DNA of 32,455 nucleotides from positions 1 to 32,455 of the forward strand of contig JAGQPF010000405.1 of NCBI GenBank assembly GCA_020426845.1. The letters are read 5' to 3'. Source of the stretch: Planctomycetales bacterium (GTDB lineage: Bacteria > Planctomycetota > Planctomycetia > Pirellulales > Pirellulaceae). Below are positions 8,109 through 16,000 of the stretch, piece after piece. Each line of letters opens with the position of its first letter. Positions within the stretch are counted from its first letter, which is position 1. A model generated the notes under the pieces. The model was not told where the DNA came from. It saw only the letters and a list, made by a program, of their open reading frames with translations, and did no database searches. The position numbers were made by a program, and so were the translations under genes.

Positions 8109-9680
8109 TTATTTGGGAGGTTTCACTCGCTGCTGCCAGACTTCAAACTGGCGGGCCAGTTGCCGAACGCGATCGGGCTCACGCTGGGCGAGATCGGTTG
8201 TTTCGGTGCCGTCCGCCTCCAGGTCGAACAGTTGCCATTCGCCTCCTTGACGAGGCCGAATGGCTTTCCACTTGCCCGCGCGGACAACATGGTGCCGAGG
8301 CACGCTCCAGCAAAGCACCTCATGCCCCTTGCGGCTCTTTCCCTCGAAAACGGGGCGCAGACTTTTCCCTTCGATCGGCAGGGGGTTGCGTCCGCGAAAC
8401 TCGGCCGGGTATTTCACGTTGGCGACGTCGAGGCAGGTTGCCATCAGGTCCATCACATGCCCGACGTCGTTGCTTTGCCGATCCTTGGAAATGACGGCAG
8501 GCCATCTCGCCAGCAAAGGAGTGCGAATGCCGCCTTCATAGCCGGAGAGTTTCGTACTGCGAAACGGCGTGTTGCTGAGGGTCGCCCAGGCCAGGCCATA
8601 AGCGGCAAACGTGTCCGAAGGCCCTGGCAGATTGCTTGGCCCGCTGCCCGGCCGGATTGACGCGTTATCCAGACGCCACCGGTCGTTGGCCTGGTTCGGG
8701 CCGAAGCCAAAGCCGCTCTGCGAGGGGACGAGCCCGCCGTCCGGCGCCGCGCCGTTGTCGGAAAGAAACAGGACGAGCGTGTCCTTCTCCCGCCCGCTCG
8801 CTTTGAGAACCTTCAAGAGCTCTCCCAGCCCGTCGTCAATCGCAGCGACTTGGGCGGCGTATACGGCCATTCGTTCGGCCTGCCAGTCGTGATTCGCAGC
8901 GTTCTTCCAATCTCGGACCTCCGAGGGTCGCGGAGCGAGCTGCCAATGGGAAGGGATGAGTTGAGACTTTCGTTGAGACTCGAACCGTGTGGTCCGCCAC
9001 TGGTCCCAGCCGCGCTCTCGGTATTGCTGCCGGTAGGCGGCGATGTCGGCTTCGCGAGCATGCAGCGGCCAATGCGGAGCGATATGCGCCACGTAAAGAA
9101 AGAAGGGCTTGTCCATCGTCACCGCCTCTTTCAAAAACTGCACCGCGTAATCGTTGAGCGACTCCGTGAGATAGAAATCCTCGGGCAAGCGGAACCTTTC
9201 TCGATCGAGATAAAACGGGTTCTGCTGCACTTCGTGAAAGTAGCTGATCTTGGCCTGGCACATCGGCCCGAAAAAGCGATCGAATCCCCGGTCGAGCGCC
9301 GGATCACGCCCCTGCCACTTGCCGACCATCATCGTGCGGTAGCCGGCGTCTTGCAGCAGCTCGGATATCAACACGCACTTGGAATAGTCCTTGGGCTGAT
9401 TCCAATGATCGCCGCGGTGGCCCGCTTGCTGGCAATAGAGTCCCGTCAACAGCGAGGCCCGTGTAGGGCCGCAAACGGCGTTGTTGTAAAACTGCGTGAA
9501 CCTCAAACCTTCACGCGCGAGCGAATCGACATGCGGAGTGCGGATCTCACCACCAAAACAGCCAATGTCCGACCAACCCAGATCGTCCGCCATCACCAGG
9601 ATGATGTTCGGTTGAGCCGCCTCACTGGTCGTTGCGGTCAGCAGACAGAACAGGCTCAACCCGGCGCAAATCAGTCTCAT
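8109..9680 (-). CDS. Secreted sulfatase (arylsulfatase A family, formylglycine type)
   Basis: The 523-residue protein starts at ATG 9680; an in-frame GTG at 9689 would add three residues. Residues 1-22 are a Sec signal peptide ending near SEAA, so the enzyme is exported. It hydrolyses sulfate esters, probably on sulfated polysaccharides. The visible sulfatase hallmarks are the metal-binding MADDLGWSDIGCFGG (Asp32, Asp33) and CGPTRASLLTG, in which Cys70 is the residue converted to formylglycine by a separate maturase. Further hallmarks are GKW after the nucleophile, LSDNGAAPD near the middle, and LFDLEADGTETTDLA at the C-terminus. Length and motif order are normal for the family. The substrate cannot be told from sequence. 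The gene lies 51 bases downstream of a membrane protein gene on the same strand. Sulfatases of this kind are very numerous in planctomycetes. Confidence 0.95.
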   Translation of the reverse strand: MRLICAGLSLFCLLTATTSEAAQPNIILVMADDLGWSDIGCFGGEIRTPHVDSLAREGLRFTQFYNNAVCGPTRASLLTGLYCQQAGHRGDHWNQPKDYSKCVLISELLQDAGYRTMMVGKWQGRDPALDRGFDRFFGPMCQAKISYFHEVQQNPFYLDRERFRLPEDFYLTESLNDYAVQFLKEAVTMDKPFFLYVAHIAPHWPLHAREADIAAYRQQYRERGWDQWRTTRFESQRKSQLIPSHWQLAPRPSEVRDWKNAANHDWQAERMAVYAAQVAAIDDGLGELLKVLKASGREKDTLVLFLSDNGAAPDGGLVPSQSGFGFGPNQANDRWRLDNASIRPGSGPSNLPGPSDTFAAYGLAWATLSNTPFRSTKLSGYEGGIRTPLLARWPAVISKDRQSNDVGHVMDLMATCLDVANVKYPAEFRGRNPLPIEGKSLRPVFEGKSRKGHEVLCWSVPRHHVVRAGKWKAIRPRQGGEWQLFDLEADGTETTDLAQREPDRVRQLARQFEVWQQRVKPPK

Positions 9681-9731
9681 CGTTTTCACACTTCACAGGT
9701 CACGGGCTGCACCACTTCGCTTCGAGCGAGA

Positions 9732-10655
9732 CTACAGCTCCGAATCCGGAAAATGTCCTTGTTGGTCCGTTGCCAATTGCAAAATCGCGGGGTCCATTTC
9801 AAGTGGCCAATCTTCCAAAACTGCCATCGCCTCGGCTGTGTTGCCACGAACCACCTCGCAAGCAAACGCGAGAAACACCGCCTCATTGGGGACAAAACCC
9901 ATCGGGCGATAGCGGAAGCGGAATCGCCACAGCCAACGCGCGAAGTCTGCATCATCGCCGTCCACTGGAAAATCGGTGAAGGCCTGCCGCAAGCGTGTGC
10001 GATTCCAAAGCATGTAGAGGCTGACGATAAAGATGGCGCCATAGGCGATTCGAATGAAGAAAAAGAAAGCTCCTGCGCTCCAATTGGGAGACAGTTCGGG
10101 ACCGAGCCGAATGTTTAGCGAATCGCAGATATCCCATAGCGCACCATAAAGCACATTGTCGGTAGTCACCAACAGGGACGTCTGCCAACTTGAGTCGTCG
10201 AATTCGAAGAACGACGCGAACACTACCTGCAAAACGACCTGTGCAGCTGCGATCGCGCCGAACAACCCCGCCAACAACCTCAGCCGGCGCCGCGAGCCGA
10301 TGACCTCCAGCCTGCCAACAGCCAAACTTGGCTCGTCCCCGGAAGATCTTCGATATTCAAAACGGTGAGCTGACTGCTTTCGAAACCGATTCCATTCGAC
10401 TGCGAAGGCGGCGCAAAGCACGGCCAGACAGACGCTGATGCCTGGACTGGCGCCCAACAGTCCCGCGCACATGCAGAGCAGGGCTGCACAGAAAAACCCC
10501 AGCAAAGCACCTCGTAGCAGGTATGCTGCCACGTTCAGGCAATCGCTCAGCAGACCCTCACGCAGCGAACGCTGATAGTTAGAGAGCGCTCGTCGGAGGC
10601 GCGACTTGAATTGCTCAAGGCTGTTGTCCATAATCCGGCTTTGCCATATAGCCAA
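9732..10655 (-). CDS. Multi-span membrane protein, paralogue of the divergent neighbour
   Basis: The frame encodes up to 307 residues. Three starts are possible: ATG 10655, ATG 10631 (MDNSLEQF), or TTG 10670, which has GGAGG four bases before it. I see four hydrophobic spans: LLRGALLGFFCAALLCM, ISVCLAVLCAAFAV, LFGAIAAAQVVLQVVF and FFFFIRIAYGAIFIVSL. Between spans 3 and 4 lies TSLLVTTDNVLYGALWD. The soluble C-terminal tail ends NEAVFLAFACEVVRGNT, then a helix pair. The same motif order occurs in the divergent gene at 10691-11713 (DSMLVLGDNVFRGVFFD and a matching tail), so the two are distant paralogues. I recognise no named family and no transport or enzyme signature. Confidence 0.75.
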   Translation of the reverse strand: MAIWQSRIMDNSLEQFKSRLRRALSNYQRSLREGLLSDCLNVAAYLLRGALLGFFCAALLCMCAGLLGASPGISVCLAVLCAAFAVEWNRFRKQSAHRFEYRRSSGDEPSLAVGRLEVIGSRRRLRLLAGLFGAIAAAQVVLQVVFASFFEFDDSSWQTSLLVTTDNVLYGALWDICDSLNIRLGPELSPNWSAGAFFFFIRIAYGAIFIVSLYMLWNRTRLRQAFTDFPVDGDDADFARWLWRFRFRYRPMGFVPNEAVFLAFACEVVRGNTAEAMAVLEDWPLEMDPAILQLATDQQGHFPDSEL

Positions 10656-10690
10656 TCGTCAATTTACCTCCCCTATCATAAATTTCGCCA

Positions 10691-11713
10691 ATGCTCGAAC
10701 CAAGGTACATTTCAGCAGACTGGACGAACAAGATTTCCTCCACGATGCGCCTTGAGTACCTGACCGCGCCTTTCCCGATGCAGAAGCAGAAAGTCGTCTA
10801 TACCCTTCTCGTCGGCTTTCTGGAGCACATCGGCGAAGGGTTACTGCGACGAACCTCCAAGTTTTTGATCGCGTCTCGAATTGCCCAACAGTTCTTGCTC
10901 GCTTTGCTCGCTCTCCCAATTATGTGCGTCTTGGTCCACCTCCTGTTTGAGGCGATCGGTCTGTTGGGGGATTGGGCCGAAGGCGCCGCTTTGGTTGTCT
11001 TCGCCAGCACTAGTTTTGGCTTTTTTTGGAACCACATTCCACGAGGGCGGCTCTTGGAGCAGTCGAATTCTTGGACGTGCTACGATGCACGAGGGCTTCA
11101 CCTGGGTGAACTTTCCGTGCGCAGCCGCAGCATGGCCGATATCCCCATTAACCTTGCTTTGTTGTTGGCCGTTAATTTCGAAGTCAACTTCTTCTTCGCC
11201 AGACAACTGGACATGACGGTCACGGACTCGATGCTCGTGCTGGGTGACAACGTGTTTCGCGGGGTGTTTTTTGACTTCTTTGAAATCTTTGAGCCAATCC
11301 AACGCGTGGAGCTCACCCGCCTCGCCGGATTGGTGCAGCTGGCCTTCCGTGTCGCTGCCTGCATTCTGATCGCCGAAATCGTCGCGTCCGAGCACGTTCG
11401 CTGGCGACTATGCAGCCTGTCGTCTCAGTTGCCGGACACCACCGACATCAACCACATCAAGGCAATGAACTGGTTGAATGTGGCGATCACCAACCGCCAA
11501 TTCGCACGCGAATTCCCGCACGAGCGCGTTGTTCTGAGGCTCATCAGCGCCTATCTCGAAGGCGATTTTGATGAAGTGCGCGCAATTAGCCGAAGATTTC
11601 CGCGAGTCACTCTCGATCCGCACTTCGCCGCATTGTTCGTGGACGAGAACAACGAGCTGCTATTGTCTGGCCAGCGAGACATCTACCGCAAGACGTACGA
11701 AAAGTTCGATTAG
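10691..11713 (+). CDS. Multi-span membrane protein, paralogue of the divergent neighbour
   Basis: The 340-residue frame starts at ATG 10691; ATGs at 10745 and 10778 are alternatives, and none has a clear ribosome site. There are four likely spans: QQFLLALLALPIMCVLVHLL, AALVVFASTSFGFFW, INLALLLAVNFEVNFFF and LVQLAFRVAACILIAEIV. The segment DSMLVLGDNVFRGVFFDFFE lies before the last span, and the tail HERVVLRLISAYLEGDFDE follows it. Both align with the neighbour on the other strand. The gene pair starts back to back within about 35-150 bases, so one intergenic region probably drives both. No function is recognised. The gene ends 6 bases from the next convergent gene, at a hairpin. Confidence 0.78.
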   Translation: MLEPRYISADWTNKISSTMRLEYLTAPFPMQKQKVVYTLLVGFLEHIGEGLLRRTSKFLIASRIAQQFLLALLALPIMCVLVHLLFEAIGLLGDWAEGAALVVFASTSFGFFWNHIPRGRLLEQSNSWTCYDARGLHLGELSVRSRSMADIPINLALLLAVNFEVNFFFARQLDMTVTDSMLVLGDNVFRGVFFDFFEIFEPIQRVELTRLAGLVQLAFRVAACILIAEIVASEHVRWRLCSLSSQLPDTTDINHIKAMNWLNVAITNRQFAREFPHERVVLRLISAYLEGDFDEVRAISRRFPRVTLDPHFAALFVDENNELLLSGQRDIYRKTYEKFD

Positions 11714-11715
11714 TC

Positions 11716-11740
11716 ACCGTCAAAACTCAAGTTTGACGGT
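11716..11740. terminator. Hairpin between convergent genes
   Basis: ACCGTCAAA at 11716-11724 pairs perfectly with TTTGACGGT at 11732-11740, giving a 9-bp stem with a 7-base loop. It sits just after the stop of the plus-strand gene (11713) and overlaps the last codons of the minus-strand gene. The position fits a shared bidirectional terminator. There is no long T tract, so Rho-independent action is uncertain. Confidence 0.6.
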
Positions 11741-12610
11741 CTCATCGTCCTGCAACAGCTGGCACGCATCGTCGATTCGCGCCAGCTGCTCATCGAATTC
11801 GGGCGCGTGCTGGCGGGCGTGAAGTTGTCGTAACTTTTCGAACGTTCGCCGCATCGTGGTGATCTCCTCGATGGTCGAGCCGTGGAGCAGTTGCGCATCG
11901 AGGTATTCTTCGAGCCCCTCAGTCGAGTTGCTTGTCAATCGGCGAAGTTGGGCGAGTTCCTCGCCGCTCGCATGGATCCAACGAACCTCCAAGAGCTCCA
12001 GATACCACCGATAGAGCGCGCGAGCGTGTTTTCGGCGGGGCTTGAATGCCGCTCGCCGACGCATCCAGAAGTACAAATAGATGGGCAGCAACAAGGAGAA
12101 CACCAGATACGGCGCGACGGCGTGGTATTTGGAAATCAGCATCTGCCGAGTGTCCCAGTCGCTTCCGATTCTTTCGTTTCCGAATTCAAGAATGAGCCGG
12201 CCCTCGAGTCTCTCGGGCGTCTCATCGGCCTGCTCCTGCTCGCAAATAACCGCCAGCTGCTCGATGATTCGGCCCACCTCCGGCGCCGCTTGGGCAGCTA
12301 AGTGTGTCACCAAGCCGATTCGGCGAGGGTCCTTCCTTGCCTCTTGTGTCTTTAAATCGAGAAATCTCGCCGCGGCAACCAATGCCAATTTCGTCTCGAT
12401 TTCGTAGGAGTCTCGCCAAATCCCGATCTCCTCGTTCAAGAGCACCGTCCGCATCACTTGCCGCCAAGCAGTCTCTTGCTGTTTGTAACGACAACCCGGA
12501 AGGTCAGGGGTCGCCCGCAGCCGAACCACGTGGTGCGTGAACGGCCTCTCGGTGTACATGAAATGCGGTTTCAGGGCATTGTGCAATCGAGAGGGGCGCA
12601 GGCTAAACAT
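11720..12610 (-). CDS. Membrane-anchored hypothetical protein, resembling the C-terminal part of TAXI-type proteins
   Basis: The frame encodes up to 296 residues from ATG 12610, which has AGGG seven bases before it; ATGs at 12559 and 12454 are alternatives. The first 50 residues do not look strongly protein-like. One clear membrane span (APYLVFSLLLPIYLYFWMRR) lies at about residues 165-184. A basic helical tail follows (ARALYRWYLELLEVRW, then LRRLTSNSTEGLEEYLDAQ and TMRRTFEKLRQLHA). A single span followed by this kind of paired helical tail is seen at the C-terminus of some TAXI-family TRAP solute-binding proteins. The periplasmic binding domain is absent, so it would be a remnant or a free-standing version. 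This resemblance is by eye and weak; otherwise the gene is unrecognised. Confidence 0.6.
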   Translation of the reverse strand: MFSLRPSRLHNALKPHFMYTERPFTHHVVRLRATPDLPGCRYKQQETAWRQVMRTVLLNEEIGIWRDSYEIETKLALVAAARFLDLKTQEARKDPRRIGLVTHLAAQAAPEVGRIIEQLAVICEQEQADETPERLEGRLILEFGNERIGSDWDTRQMLISKYHAVAPYLVFSLLLPIYLYFWMRRRAAFKPRRKHARALYRWYLELLEVRWIHASGEELAQLRRLTSNSTEGLEEYLDAQLLHGSTIEEITTMRRTFEKLRQLHARQHAPEFDEQLARIDDACQLLQDDETVKLEF

Positions 12611-13004
12611 GACAGCACCCTGTCAACATTGTTCCCGAGGTATTTCCAACGACGAACTGCATAAGGGTCCTCGTTTCGTCTAGTGGGAGCCATCGATTTT
12701 TGCGGAAGTCGTCGCCACTTGGAAGCCAAAATCCGGCGATGCACGAACATACAAGAACACACCTGACGGTCGAGGAACAGCCAATCCTTGCGACGAAAAT
12801 GCCGCGTGGAGGGAAGGACGCGGTGTTTTCAAGCCTGCCCATCACCAAAAAGCAGAGTCGCCGGGGCTCCGTTTGACTCTTCCGGCGCTTGCCGACACTT
12901 CTGGTTACAATTGTCGTTCGCATCCGCGCGTCGGCAATCGGATTCTCCCACTGCCGACGAACCTGACCTGAACAGACCTCAGTCCCTGAACAGACCCGGG
13001 CCAC
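12611..13004. other. Intergenic region upstream of the giant fusion gene
   Basis: About 390 bases lie between divergently read genes, so it should hold promoters for both. I see no convincing ORF. The only structure is a 12-base direct repeat, CCTGAACAGACC, at 12967-12978 and 12985-12996. The spacing is 18 bases and the second copy ends 8 bases before the ATG at 13005. It could be an operator or a translational control site; nothing more supports that. Confidence 0.4.
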
Positions 13005-16000
13005 ATGTTTATCAAGCAAATGACGAAATTCGCATTCCTATTGGCAGCTCTGTCCACGGCAACGGCGTTCGCCGAGGGAGTCGTCTATGAGGGAACCACC
13101 GGCCCGGGAGCTGGCAAGCACATCGTGATGCTGGCGGGCGACCACGAGTATCGCTCGGAGGAGACGTTGCCGGCGCTCGCGCGGATTCTGGCGAAGCATC
13201 ATGGCTTCAAGTGCACCGTGCTGTTCAACGTCGACCGAGAGACCGGCGAGATCGTTCCCGGCAACTCGAACATGCCGGGCTTGGAAGCTTTGAAAACGGC
13301 GGACCTGGCGGTGGTGTTCCTGCGGTTTCAGGATTTTCCAGTTGAGCAGATGCGGCATTTTGACGACTACCTCAATCGCGGCGGGCCGGTGGTCGGCCTG
13401 CGCACGGCGACACACGCGTTCCGGATGAAGGGAGACGCGCCGTTCGCGAAGTACTCTTTCGACTACAAGGGCGAGCAGTACGAACTCGGCTTCGGACATC
13501 AGGTGCTTGGACAGACCTGGGTCGGACACTACGGCCGCAATCACCAGCAGAGTACGCGGATCACGGCTGTCGCCGACAAGCAGAAGCACCCGATCCTGCG
13601 CGGTGTCGAGAATATTTGGGTGCAGGCCGGCGGCTATGTCGGCAAGCCGACCGATGGCGAGATCCTCACCATGGCACAGCCGCTCAACGGCATGACGCCC
13701 GAATCGCCCGTTGACGCAACCAAGCCGCCGCAGCCTTCGGAATGGACTCGCACCTACGCTTCCAAGTCCGGAAAATCGGGACGCGTCTTCACCTCGCTGT
13801 ACGGCACTCCGGAAGACCTGCTGAACGACGGCTATCGTCGAATGCTGGTGAACGGCTGCTTTTGGTCGTTGGGGCTGGAGGACGCAATCAAATCCGACGC
13901 GAACATCGCGTTCGTTGGGCCGTTCGAGCCGAACACGTTTGGCAACGGAAGCCACGCTCACGGTATCAAACCGGAAGCATACGTCGGTTTCGAGAGCCCG
14001 ATTCCGACGAATCACGACACGAAGAATCCGAACGCACGTGCCAATCAGAAAGCTCCTCGCAAGCAGGGCGGCGCCAAAGCCAAGTCCGCCAAATCAGCCA
14101 CGTCAGTTGACGCAGGTTCCGTCAAGCCCGCCCAGGCGCCCAAGTCGGCCGCGACGCTCGTCACGGGCAAGGCGGCGCGTTTCGTCCGCATCGAGCTGCC
14201 GGGGGACCGCCGCATTCTCACGCTCGCCGAAGTCGAAGTCTTCAGCGATGGCAAAAACGTCGCTGCCGGCGGGAAGGCAACCCAATCGAGCACCGGCGCG
14301 GGCGGCGTGGCGTCGCGAGCGATGGACGGCAACAAAGATCCGGACTTTGGCAAGCAAGGGCAGACCCACACGTCGAACGCCGGCCAACGGAATCCGTGGT
14401 GGGAACTCGACCTCGGCCAGGCAACCAACATCGACAAAATCGTCGTCTCGAACCGCAGCGGCTTTGAAGGTCGACTGGCGGGATTCACGATCACGCTGCT
14501 GGACGCGGAACGCAACAAGGTCTTTCAAGCGACCGACATCGCCGCGCCGCAGCGAATGGAGATCGACGTCAAAAACGGCAAGCTGAACTACCTCGCCTAC
14601 GACGGAAAACCGGGCAAGCCTGTCACCTCCAACCCGGCGCTGGCGCAGGGGAGCGGCCGAAACGGACGACGGACGGCTCAATCGCCGCCGGACCCCGACC
14701 TGGTCGATGTGCCGGCCGATTATCACGACCGCTTGCCGTTTGCCTTCCAATCCGGAGACGTGGTCGCCATTCTCGGCAACGGACTCGCCGATCGAATGCA
14801 GCACGACGGTTGGCTGGAGACGCTGCTGCAATCGCAACTCGTCGGTCAGCAGGTGCGATTCCGCAATATGAGCGCCAGCGGCGACCGCGCAAACCACTAC
14901 CCGCGCAGCTCGGGGCAGATGTCGATGACGGCTTATCTGCGCCATGTGCAGCCGACGGTCGTGTTTGCGATGTTCGGCTACAACGAATCGTTCGACGCCA
15001 GGCCGGAGGACTACAAGAGCCAGTTGCTCGAATGGGTGAGGCGGACGCGCGGCGCCAAGGCCACTGGCAAAGAATTTCCTCGCATCGTGTTGTTTAGTCC
15101 AATCGCCCATGAGGACACACACAACCCCAACGTGCCCGATGGCCGGGCCCACAACGTGCGGCTCGCTGCCTTGACGCGAGCGACCGCAGCCGCCGCGCAG
15201 GAAGCGGGCGTGGCGTTTGTCGATCTGTTCCATCCATCCCTGGAGCTGTTCAAGCAATCCAAACAGCCGCTCACGATCAACGGCGTGCATCTCTCGGCAG
15301 AGGGCAATCGGCAATTGGCCGAAGTGATTGCTCAACAGTTGCTCGGCAAGCCGGTCCACCGGGCCTCAACAGGGGCAAGCGGCACGCTGGAGCCGTTGCG
15401 CCAGGGGGTGCTCGACAAGGATCTGCACTGGTGGAATCGCTACCGAGCGTCGGACGGCAACGACATCTGGGGCGGTCGGTCGACACTGTCGTTCGTCAAC
15501 AATCAGACCAACGCTCAAGTGCTTCAGCCCGAGCTCACGATGTTGGACGTGATGACCGCGAATCGCGACGAAGTCGTCTGGGCGCGCGCGGCAGGCAAGG
15601 ACAAGAGCGTCGATGACAGCAACGTCCCGCAACCCGTGCCGGTCGTTTCCAACGTCGGCGGCGGCAGCAAGAGCTCCAGCGCCGTGAAAGAAGGCTCGCT
15701 GAACTACGTCAGCGGCGAAGAGGGGCTTCAGCACCTGGCGGTGGCAAAGGGGTTCGAGGTGAAACTGTTCGCCGACGAGGCTCGCTTCCCGCAGTTGGTC
15801 AATCCCGTGCAGTTGCAGTTCGACACCAAGGGCCGGCTTTGGGCCGCCGTGTGGCCAACCTATCCCAAATGGGAGCCACGCGGGCAAATGAACGATGCCT
15901 TGATCATTCTTCACGATGACGACAACAACGGCGTCGCGGATCGCGTGACAACGTTCGCCGAAGTGCAAAATCCGCTCGGTTTCGAGTTCTGGAACGGCGG

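Noticed and set aside
8850..10118. A 422-residue plus-strand frame
   Set aside because: It runs across the sulfatase start and into the membrane protein gene, both well supported on the minus strand.
12603..13019. A 138-residue minus frame in the spacer before the giant fusion gene
   Set aside because: It is Cys/Arg/Ser-rich without secondary-structure order and covers the likely promoter region.
14103..15359. A 418-residue minus-strand frame inside the giant fusion gene
   Set aside because: It has shadow composition, with no motifs and no start signal. The plus strand encodes recognised domains throughout.
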